The position numbers and the translations under genes were made by a program. Of a stretch of 40,688 nt of DNA, positions 10,403 through 21,328 are shown one piece after another. The notes beneath the pieces are model-generated. The model did no database searches. It was not told the DNA's origin and worked only from the letters and a program-made list of their open reading frames with translations. This DNA comes from Chara braunii (lineage: Eukaryota; Streptophyta; Charophyceae; Charales; Characeae): NCBI GenBank assembly GCA_003427395.1, contig BFEA01000010.1, positions 886,854-927,541 of the forward strand, given 5' to 3'. Position 1 is the stretch's first letter, and each line of letters opens with the position of its first letter.

Positions 10403-11083
10403 CTACTCTAGACACATGAAACAGGCGGGCAACCTTAACCTCGCTTGACGGACTAGGGAGCCTACACAATGCTCTCTCAAGTGGAGTGTGGCCCCTATTG
10501 CCTCTCCCCAGTCCATACCTAGGACTATATCGAAGGGAAGGTCATCCTGTACGAGGAGAGTCAGGGAATGGAGAACTTTCTCCACCTTCCCATCTTTCTC
10601 TAGGCAGAAGTACGCCTGGACTCCCTCTACGTAGTCCTCAACACGCATAGTGCGGTTGCCTGCGAGGACACTAACTACGGGGTCTTCTAACTTTTGGACT
10701 TTCAATCCTAGCCTCAACTTCTTCAGCGCTTTATGGCTAATATAGCTACGGATAGCCCCTGAATCTATAAGGGTCCCTACTCTACTCCAGAAGACTTCTA
10801 CATCAACTAACACTAGCTGCCCTTTACTTTCTTTTTTCATCTTGGCCAAGGCAGGCATCCTCTCCTTCAATTCCTCTGCCACGCCTGTGAGGGACGTGCC
10901 TAGAGAGGCGCTGACACAAGCAGTCTCTGGACAGCTAACTAGGCACGGGCCTGCAACCTCTGTCGAAGGCTCATGTGGTGTGGGAGTTTCCTGTACGCGC
11001 GCGCTCGCTTCCCCACATGGCCTAATAGTAGGGGCAGTTGCAACCCCTACCAGCGGCTGTCTTTTGACTCCTGGGCAGCCCAT
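10403..11083 (-). pseudogene. pol: Element D retroviral-type aspartic protease
   Basis: One open minus-strand frame contains the single-chain aspartic protease of gypsy elements: VGTLIDSGAIRSYIS is the active-site loop (D-S-G), and LPFDIVLGMDW is the second conserved block. Its usual role is cutting the Gag-Pol polyprotein. The frame runs on past GMDW into unrelated residues (CVGSLVRQARLRL) until about 10403, where it should join the RT, so a frameshift is likely near 10470. Confidence 0.85.
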
Positions 11084-12773
11084 CGGGCATGTCTATACTT
11101 AGGACAATATTTGATAATATGGGCAGGGTCACCACAGTAAATGCACTACCCCTGCTCCATTCGCTGTTGCCACACTTTTTGGTCCAGGTCCAAATCTTCC
11201 AAGGGCCGGCCTTGTGGCCAGCCTGGGTGCCAACCTCCTGACCCTTGAGGTGACCTACCACCTCGTCGCTATGGGGACCGACTAGGACCTTGACGATTTG
11301 GCGGGGGACCTTGACCCCTACCTCCCGCTTGACGGTTCCCTTGACCGCCAACCCCCTGTGCGCCCGGTCCTCCGCCTCCCATGGCCTGGCCCCTTTGGCC
11401 CTGGCCTCCTCCTCTACCTTGCGGCCTCCCTCCAGCCGCGACAGCTGCATAGGGCCTCCCCTGACCCATGCTATTGTCCTCCTCCTCGAGGCCCCACTCA
11501 ATCTGGCTATAGGGAACTTCACCTGTACCACCTTCATCTAGAGTCAGGATCAAATGACCCTTGGCCCTAACCTAGCCAGAGATGGTACGGCCTTTCCACT
11601 TTTTTTCCTTATCTAAGTCCTTGTGCCAAAAAGGGGAAACTGGCATGGACGTGGCCTCGAACAAGACCACTTCCCTACTCAATGCATCGTATGTGATGTT
11701 GGGTTGTTGGGCTTTGGCATGGCACGATAGAACACAGCTGGACAAATTGGGTCTTTACGCCCCCATGGTCCGGGACGGCTACCAAGTCGTCCATGACAGC
11801 TTTGAGTGTTGCTCACTCCTCCGCTGTCGCGAGTGGATGGTTTGGAGCTTGTCAAAGGCCCTGACGCCTCTCGTGAAGTCAGCGAACCTCTCGCGCAAGA
11901 GTTTGAGAAAAGTGGAGAGAGGGGTGAGTCTAGAATATGCAATCATATTGTGCTCGCAATCGGCGGCGTGCGCTAGGGACCTGGCGAAGCTGGCCGCTTC
12001 GTCCTTCGATGCATGGAAGGCAACGAGGACTTGCTCCTCGAGGGCAATGTGCTGCCAATACACATGAGTATTGACACTGGCTTCCCAGATGTCAAAAATC
12101 TCGTCCTTCTTCCCACTGTAAGAATCTGGAAATTTGCGCTTTACTGGCTCTTTGCGGGGACGTGCTGCGGCCTCTGCTGTGGCCACTACTTTGGCACCTT
12201 CAATGGCGCCAACAAAAAACTTCTTTGCGCCTTGACTTCGGTCCCGACGTGGGTAACCACGTTGCACGCAAACTCTCCAAAACCGGACCGCATGGCATGC
12301 AGGGTCACATCGTGACCCTTGTTGGCCTGATGCTCCTCAAGCCAGGCCTCACTCAAGATCTCCAGGTACCCTATAATCTTATCTAATTTTGCGTGGACCT
12401 TTGTTTGTGCCTACATCTCTGGTCTGCATGCTCGGACTTTCTCCACTTCTTTCGCCACTCAGTTGGCTTCCTCCCTCCTCTTCTTCTCCTCATCATCCGC
12501 AACTTCCACTCCAACTTCTTCTCATCTTCTGTTGTCCGACGTTCCAGGGGGTCTTCTATCATTTCTTTTATGCCCTAGCAAATCCTTTTGGAATCTCAAC
12601 ATCTCTTCTTCTAACTTCTTCTTCTTCGCCGCCTGCTCCTCTGCGATTGCTTTCAGCTTCGCCTGCTTGAGGATCTCTTTCTTCTCTTTTCTTTCTCTCA
12701 AAATGCCGACAATCCGGGCCTGCTCGGCCTCGGATTGGGGAACAATATTCTTCCCACTGCGGGTGTCAACCAT
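11084..12773 (-). pseudogene. gag: Element D gag, broken
   Basis: The start is taken at the ATG at 12773 (MVDTRSGKN); the open frame runs a little further up. The N-terminal 85 residues are a Lys/Glu-rich coiled coil (RERKEKKEILKQ, AAKKKKLEEEMLRFQ). The capsid-like part lies in another frame at 12267-11779 (FPDSYSGKKDEIFDIWEASV, LLRERFADFTRGVRAFDKLQ). A Gly/Gln/Arg-rich stretch (11269-11553) precedes a CCHC zinc knuckle, CIYCGDPAHIIKYC, at about 11145-11104, just after a TAG stop. At least two frameshifts and several stops are present. Gag normally forms the particle and packages element RNA. Confidence 0.85.
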
Positions 12774-12945
12774 GGTGATAGGTGCACAACCAAACAACGG
12801 TCCCACTCCTCACCACTTAGACTGGACTCCCCTTGACTAACAAACCTACTGACTCAATCTAAGGACTTACAGAATCCGGACACGATCCTATCAACTAGGG
12901 TCTCTAGCCTAGACCTATTCTAAGGCTGTCAGTACAAGACCTGTT

Positions 12946-13005
12946 GCTGATTAGGAGGCATTTAAGGAGATCCCGCGTAACTCCTCAGGAATCATTTAAC
13001 GTCGC
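12946..13005 (-). other. Leader block shared with element B
   Basis: Over 60 bp it differs from 34563-34622 of element B at only four positions by hand count. Related but more diverged versions lie in the leaders of A (about 21847-21910) and C (reverse complement, about 38165-38250). Function unknown. Confidence 0.85.
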
Positions 13006-13371
13006 GCACAGGACGACGCGATCAGCAGGTCTTCTCAAGACTTAGACGGCCTGCTGTGCAGTCCACAGCTCGGATTTTGGGCCTACCATGCCACACCTAG
13101 CAGCCCACCGGTAAGTACCGGTCCTTGGGAGGGTTCGTGTCCTCCGGGACAGTCGAGGCGTCAAACACAGTCTTTATCCTTACTCAGCCCATGTGGGTTT
13201 CGTCAACAAGGCCCTATCCTTCATCCACAGAGTTCCTATCATCTGGACAGAAGAGACTCGATGCAAAAAGAAGAGACAGACAAACTTGACTCAGCATGTA
13301 CCACAGGGTGTGTGCACATCCATAGGGCGAGGGGATAGGCTGAAGGCTTGGCGAGATTATACCGGCTCCAG

Positions 13372-13508
13372 CTTGGTCAAACTCGTGGTCAACAGCCCTG
13401 GTCAACGCTTGGCCAACGCTTGGTCAACGTTATAGTCAACCGCCAGTCAACTCCTGGTCAACCGCGGTCAATGCCTAGTCAACGCCTGGTCAACTCTCCT
13501 GGTCAACC
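13372..13508. repeat. Degenerate tandem array of GGTCAAC units
   Basis: GGTCAACGC-like units recur every 8 to 15 bp. On the element's sense strand they read GTTGACC, which contains the TTGAC core recognised by plant WRKY factors. Any regulatory role is inferred only from that resemblance. Confidence 0.75.
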
Positions 13509-13844
13509 CCCGTTCAGCTATGGTTGTCGGCTTCTCCTTCCTCACCACCCTTCTCCTTCCTTTCTTCCTACCTCGCCTTCTTTCTCTTCACCCTGGCTGT
13601 CTTTTTTTTTTTTTTTTTTTTTGATCGTCTCTCCCTTCACCTCCTCGGCTATGGCTTCCTTACTCTCCTCTGTCTCCTCCCCTGTCCTCGACTATGGCTT
13701 CCTTCACTCTCCTGTCTCCTCACTTGTCCTCTCTTTCACCTTCCTCCGATACTTTGTGGTCGAGCTCCGCGGCTATGGCCGCCGCCTCCTTCGTGGGACT
13801 GCATGGCACGCTTCACAGGTACGTGACAACCAAACTTGTATCGC

Positions 13845-13889
<45 letters not shown>

Positions 13890-14104
13890 CGTAGCGATGT
13901 CTTCAACGAAGGTACGTAGTTAACCAATCTTGTATTGCTCAACCTTTCTCTCCCTCTCTCTCTCTCTCTCTCTTCTTCTTTGTTGTGGTCTTCTCTGCAG
14001 GTGTGCACGACAGCTTCTTCAACCTCCATGTCCGCTATGGCCACTTCGGCTATGGCGCGTTACTCTCCCTGCGGCACACCACGATGAGCGTGGAATAGCG
14101 GGTA

Positions 14105-14119
14105 CCAGCTCCGATACCA
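14105..14119 (-). other. Element D primer-binding site (initiator Met tRNA)
   Basis: The minus strand reads TGGTATCGGAGCTGG one base inside the 5' LTR. It is close to the complement of the 3' end of plant initiator Met tRNA (TGGTATCAGAGC..). Confidence 0.88.
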
Positions 14120-14120
14120 A

Positions 14121-15080
14121 TGCAATCAGACTCGCTCTCATCCACACTTCGCATGCATGCAAACAGGTGCGCAGCAAACTGGCGGCAAGCGCCCACTCAA
14201 AACTCAGAGATATGGCAGCCAAGAACACATTTCAGGTACAAGTTCACTTCAATGGCTATGGCGACTCAACACCCACACAACTCTCTGTTCGCACACACAG
14301 GAACACCCTGGATATCCCACACGAGATACTCTGTACACACACACACACACACACGCACACACACACTCACACTGCACACTATCTACAGTTATGGCGGCTA
14401 TGGCCGCTACTACCCTATCGCTATGGCTACGCTCCTTCTCTCTCGCCCACTTCGTCCTCGGGCTCGCTGCAGACCACCTCGCACAAGTCGCTATGACAGC
14501 GCTTCCGCATGGCTCACGCAGGAATGAATCAATGGCTGGACGCTACCCTTTGATTTATACTTATGTAGCCCGATGGTCTGGCCCTTTCCCTTGCCCGTGG
14601 TGCACACAGTCCCATGCGGTACTTGCTTGCCTGTACTAAGACTAACTGGGACCGGTACTCCTGACTTCATGGGGTTTCCACTGCCAACTCGATGTAGTCT
14701 CACTGCCGACGTACTGCAGTTGGGCTCACCGCTTGCCCACTTGCCTCAACCAAAACGTGTGCAACTTCGAAAGGCCACTACTAGGACCTTCTGGAAGTCT
14801 AGGTCCTGGCCTCTTGAAGACTGTAGCAGCTACGACCTTGACCCTTCAGGACTGTAGCAGCTACGACTTCTAGAACTCTCTAAAACTCCTACTCGACAGA
14901 TCTACAAATCGAACCCCTGCTACCTACGGACCCTACGACAGTCTACCAACTGTTACAAATACACAGGTCACGGGTTCAACTCTCGGGGTCGACACAGACA
15001 TTGTACACAGGTAAGGTGAGGACTAGGGATCGAGCCCTGGGATCTGCATCGGCTATTGCGAACTGGTGAATACCATTTCA
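14121..15080 (-). repeat. Element D 5' LTR
   Basis: It has the same ends as 6584-7432 (TGCAATCAGAC .. ACCATTTCA) and is followed by the second CCTA. It is longer than the 3' LTR owing to a block at about 14786-14890, with GACTGTAGCAGCTACGAC twice, and an expanded CA tract (14335-14372). Confidence 0.93.
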
Positions 15081-15930
15081 CCTACCTGAAATATGGACTG
15101 TCAGTGACGCTTGTTCTCAGAAGCAATCATGGCTTCCGAAGATTTCTTGATGCGTTCGACAGTTTGCTGCAGCAATTTCTCATATTGGACACCAAATTCA
15201 ATTGTTCCAAGAATTGCAGCAGTTCGGTTTTCAGGCAGGAGGAAGTCTAGAGCAGATCTAGGCTTCCATCCCAGATGCAATTGATTAGGACTGAAGTCGG
15301 TGGTGCTGTGTACCGCGTTGTTGTACAGGCTAGCGATGAGAGGTAATTTCTCATCCAAGTCATCCTGGCTGGGCTTGATGTAATGCCTCAGCAGATGTTG
15401 GACCATTTGCTGCGGGATGATTCCCAGAAGTCATATGCAGCTGGCTGCCCATTTATTCAACGGCCTTCTTCCACATCTCGCTTGTGAATCGCACATCTCT
15501 ATCACTAACAATCGTCTTTGGCAGTCCAAAATCACGCACCGAGTTATCTATGAATAACTTGATGAGATGTTCAGTCTTGGCGGTCTCCGGCATGGCAATT
15601 AGTCTAGCACACTTAGTGAACCTATCAACTATGACGAAGATGTGCCTCTTGCCATTCTTGCTAGTCACGAGAGTATCCATGCAGTCCATGGAGATACTCT
15701 GCCCTGGGCCAGCAGGAATGGGTAGAGTCTTCAGTAGCACAAGAGGAGCTCGAGTCCGCGGCTTATCCCGCTGACAGACCGAACAGGTCTGTACGTACTT
15801 CTTTACATCGTCCAGCACGTTAGGCCACCAAAATCGTTGTACTAAGTTAGCACTAGTCTTCTTTTAGTCGAAATGTCCCGCTACGTCACGGGACTGACCT
15901 GAAAACAAGCTACGCAAACTTTCCCTAGAT
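15081..15930 (-). pseudogene. pol: Element A integrase, zinc-binding and core regions
   Basis: Minus-strand frames show remains of the zinc region (RDVAGHF, CSVCQRDKPRTRAP), the core start SMDCMDTLVTSKNGKRHI (first Asp), FGLPKTIVSDRDVRFTS (second Asp), and then the region after the core (HLLRHYIKPSQDDLDEKLPL, SLYNNAVHST). The catalytic Glu block seen in B (HPKSNGQAEQ) is missing: about 30 nt are deleted near 15413-15422, shifting the frame, and a TAA lies just before at about 15450. The frame then runs into the LTR of D; the remainder of the integrase lies at 6583-6105. Confidence 0.88.
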
Positions 15931-16560
15931 AAAACAAGTAACCTTATGAACCCTGCCTTTTCAAGAAAGAGTAATCCATCCACCATCACAAACTCATTAG
16001 TGGTGGCCTTGTCTTTGGCCTGCACTTTCTTGATGATGTACATTGTCATGGGATCTTCCTTGTAGGTTTCCTCCAAAGATCGAGTCACGTCCTAAGATAA
16101 GCCAAACTAAGAAATCAGGGCACCCAGGTAATCTGCCCTTCTAGACAACGCATCTGCAACCTTATTGTACTCTCCCTTCACATAGTCTAGTTTGAAGTCA
16201 TACTGATCTATGACTTCAATCCACCGTTTGAGCGCATCGGAGAGAATGGGTTGTGTCTTGATCCACTTGACGGTCTGATGGGTAGTTCTCAAGTAGAAGA
16301 ACCTTCCTAACAGATAGTGCCTCCAATGGACAAGTGCCTTGTAGAGAGCGTAGAGTTCTCTCGTAGGTGGACTTTGCCAACTTCTTTGATGGCATCTTTT
16401 TGATCATATACTCGACCAGTATTTTTGCTCATATACTCGACCAGTCTCAACTTTTTCCCTTCCTGCTGAGCCAGCACTGCGCCAATACCGTATTGGCTAG
16501 CGTTAGTGGTTACAACAAATGGCCTTTGAGGGTTGGGTACCATGAGAACCTCATGGTGCA
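15931..16560 (-). pseudogene. pol: Element A RNase H and connection
   Basis: Minus-strand frames read RPFVVTTNASQYGIG, where the first RNase H acidic residue is Asn (elements B and D have Asp), then the YERTLRSL helix, VKWIKTQPILSDALKRWIEV and YNKVADALSRRADYLG. A 25-bp tandem duplication at 16404-16445 shifts the frame right after EYMSK. The RNase H would be inactive. Confidence 0.87.
16404..16445 (-). repeat. 25-bp tandem duplication in element A pol
   Basis: TCATATACTCGACCAGT occurs at 16404 and again at 16429. The 25-bp offset shifts the reading frame. Confidence 0.9.
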
Positions 16561-17560
16561 TAAGAGCATGCTTCAAACGCTTGAAAGCTGCCTCACGCTC
16601 GTCAGCCCAATCCCATGGTGTGTCAAGTCGAGTTAGATCAATCAAGGGAGATGCGATCGTGTTGTAGGTCTTTACGAAGTTGCGGTAATAACCACACACT
16701 TCCAAGAATGATCTGACCTCAGTCACAGACTGGGGTCGTGGCCGGTCCCTAATGCTCGCCACCTTCGCATCTTCGGGCCTAATCCCGTCCGCGGATACTT
16801 CATGACCCAAGTACAAGATTCGAGTGCGACCGAACTCGCATTTCTCAGAGTTTATCTTATACTTGTGCTGTCGGAGGAGTGAAAGTACTTTGTCTACATG
16901 CTAAGCATGCTCCTCGACAGTTCTATTAAAGATAAGTATATCGTCGAGGTACACAACAACGAACTCGTACAGAAGGAAGATCCTATTCATGGAGTGTTGG
17001 AATGTACCCGAAGCATTGCAAAAGCCAAAGGGCATCACCACAAACTCGTACAGACCGTACCTGGTCTGAAATGCGATTTTGTGTTGGTCCTCAGGTCTTA
17101 TGGCAATCTGATGGTAGCCAATTTTAAGTCCATCTTTGTATAGTACTTACATCCCCGCACCCTATCCAATAGGTCGTCGATGCGTGGTAGAGGCTCTGCG
17201 TTCTTAATGGTGATGGCATTGAGGCCTCTATAATGAATGCACATCCTTAGTGTTCCCCCTTTCTTTGGGACAAACAGTACTGGTGAGCCAAGGGGGGAAG
17301 TGCTAGGCCGAATCCAACCCTTTTCTGTGAGGTCTTTCAGCTGCCGACGGAGCTCGTCCAGCTCGATCGGAGCCATCCTGTAGATTCTCCCTTTAGGTGT
17401 CTTACTACCTGGGACGATCTCTATGGCATGGACAACCTCCCTGTCTACGACTCCTAAGGGGTCCTCCAACAGATCAGGGTACTTAGCGACGATGGTCTCT
17501 ATCTCTGGGGGTGTTTTAACGTCCTCCCCTTTTGCTGAGATGTAGACTAAGTACATTCCT
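16561..17560 (-). pseudogene. pol: Element A reverse transcriptase
   Basis: Minus-strand frames carry [36 protein letters not shown] (His where Asp is usual), [18 protein letters not shown] and, in other frames, MPFGFCNASG and VVYLDDILIF, so the YLDD catalytic motif is present. The thumb region follows (CEFGRTRILYLGHEVSADG, RSFLEVCGYYRNFVKTYN). Frameshifts occur near 17120 (after TKMDLK) and a stop sits after the TVEEHA segment at about 16900. It is inactive as it stands. Confidence 0.9.
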
Positions 17561-17574
17561 TCCCCTTGGTTCTG

Positions 17575-18121
17575 TTAATAATAGTTGTAGAAGGCAGATG
17601 CGCATAAGCACCCATAGGAGTCTATTAACCTACTGGCTTTATACTTGGCCAGTCTAATGGTCCTCCCATTAGGCAACTCGTGCTTCAACACCTTGTCCCA
17701 GTCGAACAAGGGCTTGGCAACCACGGTAGTACATGCCCAATAACATGTCCAAGGGCAACTCGTCACTCACCAGGACTGATATCTTATCGTTTATCTCTCC
17801 TCCTGGGTAGGAGAAGGTGCAGACTACATCTTTAACGTAGTCCTCCACCATCATGCGCTCTTTGATGGCCAAAGTAGATGCTACCGGTCTAATAAGGCGC
17901 TGCACCCGGTCCTTTAGGCACAGTCTGTCAACGCAGTCGCGACTTATGAAGTTTCGCGTAGAGCCAATGTCTACGAAGGCGCCGCACTTGCGACCACCCA
18001 CATCAACTTCCACAACGAAGTGCTCCCCTCTAGGACCTCTACTCAGTGCCACCCAGGACTCACGAGGGTCCCTTGTCGACCACTCACCTTGAAGGTCCTC
18101 TAAGGCTTTAGACACATCCAA
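17575..18121 (-). pseudogene. pol: Element A aspartic protease with DIG active-site loop
   Basis: The open minus-strand frame 18121-17669 contains GEHFVVEVDVGGRKCGAFVD, then the active-site loop VDIGSTRNFIS and the second block LPLDMLLGMYY. In aspartic proteases the loop is normally D-S-G or D-T-G; here it is D-I-G, and element B has the same change. A frameshift after GMYY moves the C-terminal part (VLKHELPNGRTIRL, YGCLCASAFYNYY) into another frame (17766-17575). Its normal role would be processing of the element's polyprotein. Confidence 0.85.
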
Positions 18122-18339
18122 CGTACACAGTATACGGGATGACTAAGGAGTCAATAGCTTCGGCCAACTCTTGAACGGGGAGGGTACATCACCCGCTTCA
18201 ACGAGAGTAGAAGCAGCTACATCTTCTACCAGCCCTAAGTGTTTCCCGAGCTTGAGCTCGTAGAGGCCCCAGACTGAGAAGACGGAAACCCACCCTTAGG
18301 AGGGATCTTCTGCGAGACCTTCGGGTTCTTGTATTTAAA

Positions 18340-18807
18340 CTACGTATGGTCGTACTCGCCACAGTTTATGCAAGCACCTCGCGACCAATGGTCCCGCCAC
18401 ACTTCTTGATCCAGGCCTGCCCTAACCCAAGCTACTATTTTGTTTGGGTTGGCGGCCTGCCCCTGACTCCTTTGCTGAACGCCCTTGCCGCGGCCTGTTG
18501 CCTTAGTCTTAACTACTGCGGCGAGGTTGCTACCCTCGACACTCTCCTTGCTGTCTAACTTTGCTCCCTCCACAAGTTCAGAAACATCATCGATTTCAGT
18601 TTGATTCCCTTCGGAATCAAACATCATCAATCGACTACCCTTCTTCTTCCATTCTTGTGGAGTCTTCTTCTTTCTCCCGTCCGTAGAAGCGGTTTGAGCA
18701 CTACCCAGCGTAGCCTCCAAGTCTAGGGCCTTCTTGTTGAATGTCTGAAAGGTGTGATACTCTCTACGAGCCTCACTGGCCAATAACTTCTTGATGTCTG
18801 TGGGAAC
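18340..18807 (-). pseudogene. gag: Element A gag, C-terminal part with broken zinc knuckle
   Basis: The minus-strand frame restarts just past the hAT insertion (PTDIKKLLASEARREYHTFQ) and runs through a Lys-rich linker to ACINCGEYDHT, the start of a CCHC zinc knuckle. The next codon is TAG where element C has CAG, and the last Cys of the knuckle is Tyr (FKY against YKC in C); both are transitions. Frame and sequence match gag of element C (40100-40587), which shows A and C belong to the same family. Confidence 0.88.
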
Positions 18808-20116
18808 CATAGCTACGCCGGACCGGACTCCGGACCGAATCCGGACCCCAGACCCCGGACTTCCCTACAACATCCGGACTTCCGAAAAAACGGAATATTC
18901 CGGAATATCCGGACCGGTCCGGAACCCCTGTATTTTCCGGGAAAAAAAAAAAAAAAAAAAAAGTGGGGCGAATGCTTGATCTCAGGTCTGCATCTCAACA
19001 GTTCATGGGCGTGCAACAGAAGGCTGAATTAAGTCGTTGGGCCACATTGGCTATATCACCGGCCCCAGGTATTTCATAAATATTTCATCTGGTCATCTGA
19101 TTGTATCTGGATTCGAACTTGGGTTTGTATTTCAACAGGTCGTGGGTGTGCAAAGCGGGCTAGGCTCGATGGAATGCCATTGGCTTTTTGCCAACGGTCA
19201 CGTGAAAAGCCAGCGTGTGAAAAATAGGCAAACAAAAGAACTAAAAGAACCCGCCAAGTGGCGGGCAGAGGGAAACGTGGAACAGAAAGTCCCTACCTCC
19301 CGTTGCAGGCCCTCTTCTGATGGGCGTTTTTTTCTTTCTTAAAATGGCATGTTCGGTTTTGTTTTTCTTTCTGTTCTTCTTGTTTGTCGTTTGCTGGAAT
19401 GTACAAAGCATGCAATCATGGGCAGGTGCGCACGCGTTGAAAGGACAAGCCATGCCAATCTTCCAAAAACAAGGGAAAAAAACAACATAAAAACAAAAAA
19501 AAAATGGTCCTGTTGGAGAGCGGACATACAGCTCGGCTCCACTACTCACCATATGCACAAAAGACAAAAAATGTGGTGGTGTATTTTTCCATGTTGTAGC
19601 AGAAGATTCATTTTCATTTTGCGCTTGGTGAGTAGTGGACCCAGCCCAAAGCCCCCAGAGTCATTGCAGGCGCCCGTTCTAACAGGTGCTGGGTTTTTTT
19701 TTTTTCCGCTATTTTTTTTTTTGAAAGTAGGATCTTCTTTTTTCGTTTTTTTTTCAGACTTGCTTCATTTTGGGGGGCAACGTGGGGGGGAATGTAGTCA
19801 TGTACTAAGCAGCCTGTCATGGGAAGATACGGGCCCGTCTGATAGTGCACAGTTCGTTTGCGTTTGCTTTGAAACGAGTGCAGGGCGGGAAAAGAAAACT
19901 TAGGGCCTCCATCCGGCCCTATCTGGACGCCACATCCAAATCTTAAAAAAACGCCCAGCATTTTTCCACAGCGGCCCAAAATGGATGAAAACGACCTGGG
20001 CCGCCTGAAAAAAAATTGGGTTACCCCCCATTTTCCCACCATCCGGACCAGGATCCGGAAACCTAGACCGGACGCCGGACACTGGTCCCTGTCCGGCTGT
20101 CCAGATCGTAGCTATG
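18808..20116. mobile_element. Non-autonomous hAT-like DNA transposon
   Basis: The ends are perfect 10-bp terminal inverted repeats (CATAGCTACG inward from 18808 and from 20116), flanked by an 8-bp direct duplication GTGGGAAC at 18800-18807 and 20117-20124. An 8-bp target duplication and short repeats starting CA are typical of the hAT superfamily. Both ends are rich in CCGGA/TCCGG motifs (18819-18940 and 20041-20100), like the subterminal repeats bound by hAT transposases. No transposase frame is present. The interior has a 21-A run (18942-18962), T-rich tracts (19695-19755), and two similar segments around CAACAG(T/G)T(C/T)(A/G)TGGG (about 19000 and 19135). It split the gag of element A. Confidence 0.87.
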
Positions 20117-21328
20117 GTGGGAACACATCTCAAGAACGTGGTCAACAAGACATGTGGATTGTACTCCACTCTTGGGACAACGATCAGGCGCTCTACGGTT
20201 GTGGTAAGCTCTCGCACTGACTTGTACTTCCCAGCATCAAGCTTTAATAATCCATCAGTGGCAATCTGTTGAGGATTGTGCCACTGTGCTTCCACCAAGT
20301 CCATAAAGCTTTCTAGGGTGTGGGTCTGCGCCCAATTACCCATGTTCCTGGCGAACCTCTTTGAAGCTACCAATCCATTTAGCCAACGAGCTGCTGAACC
20401 CTCTAAGTAGGATGCAACAAACAATAATCACTTCCTCCTCCACCAATGTCCTGTTTGCCCTCACCAACACTGGCACCGTTCTCAACCACACTTCCTCCTC
20501 TACCAATGTCCTATTTGCCCTCACCCGCACTGGCACCGTTCTCAACCACACTTCCTCCTCTACCAATGTCCTATTTGCCCTCACCCACATTGGCACCGTT
20601 CTCAACCACATGTCCAGAGCCTCGTCCTTCTTGTCTCCTCAGAAGGTCGGAGGTGGTTTGAGGGGGGTCTTGGTATACCAAGGAAATTGTTGTCCCGTTG
20701 GCGAGACAGGTGGCGACTGTGGTGTAGCACCAGTCGTTGGACCAAAAGATGAAGCAGCAGCAGTGTGAAATAAGGCTGTTGCTGATGTACCACTTGGAGG
20801 TGGTCCGGACTGAGCGGCGTATGGTCCTGTCATCGCTGAGAATGGCAGCGATGGCAAGAGTGCTGGCCTGATTCCTGGCCTGTGCATGGCATTCATGATC
20901 TTGAATTGTATCCAGTTTACTGTCCATGTATGCGTGCATGGACATGATGCTCGCCTTCAGAATATTTTCTTTATTGCTAAGAGTCGAGTCAGCTAATTCC
21001 TCTAGTGCAGCCTTGTCTGCCTCCCTACCCTCTAGTCTGACACTCCTCTCTCTCTCTCTTTTAGTAGCCTGTCTGAGTTCCTCCTCTAGCCTTAAGCGAA
21101 TCCTCTCTACTTGATGGAGCTTCATCTGCTTCCGGGTGCGTGGAGGTGGCGAGCTGACTGCGAACCTTCCATCAAACTAGTGCCAACTCCTGACGTACTG
21201 GAGATGGATTGCGAACTGGTCGCGTCTCCTGGTAGTAGAATCTGGAGCACAACGGGTATCCTACCGGTATCCCCTCGTGCCTGCCTCCTATCGTCAGATC
21301 TATCCTCCCCACCCTCTAATCCGATCAT
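20117..21328 (-). pseudogene. gag: Element A gag, N-terminal and capsid part
   Basis: On the minus strand: a start at 21328 (MIGLEGGEDRSDDRRQ), a frameshift at about 21125, then a coiled-coil segment (VERIRLRLEEELRQATKRER), a Pro/Ser-rich linker (WYTKTPLKPPPTF), and the capsid-like core (YLEGSAARWLNGLVAS, SFMDLVEAQWHNPQQ, LLTTFLRCVPT) ending in the hAT target site. The linker and the core lie in different frames. Between them a 20-codon unit (WLRTVPV.VRANRTLVEEEV) is present three times (20431-20610) where element C has it once. The capsid frame (20424 down) matches gag of C closely. Confidence 0.87.
20431..20610 (-). repeat. 60-bp triplication within element A gag
   Basis: Three head-to-tail 60-bp units at 20431, 20491 and 20551 differ at only a few positions. 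The unit length is a multiple of three, so the frame is kept. Confidence 0.95.

Larger units (their letters stand above)
12774..14104 (-). other. Element D 5' leader
   Basis: Non-coding leader between the primer site and gag. It contains the 60-bp block shared with element B (12946-13005), a run of a dozen or so GGTCAAC-type units (13372-13508), a T-run (about 13603-13622) and two CT microsatellites (13847-13887 and 13946-13974). CAGGTACGTGAC and AAGGTACGTAG occur on the plus strand at about 13816 and 13911. No protein was recognised. Confidence 0.8.
6584..15080 (-). mobile_element. Element D: complete but dead Ty3/gypsy retrotransposon nested in A
   Basis: An 8.5-kb minus-strand element with 5' LTR 15080-14121, primer site, leader, gag, protease, RT, RNase H, integrase, polypurine tract and 3' LTR 7432-6584. 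A CCTA target duplication flanks it. It belongs to a different lineage from A, B and C: its gag starts MVDTRSG, its protease has the usual DSG, and its LTRs are unrelated in sequence, although it uses the same tRNA primer. It is inactive: the RT has lost its catalytic block, gag has stops and frameshifts, and the integrase core is frameshifted in a homopolymer. Confidence 0.93.
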
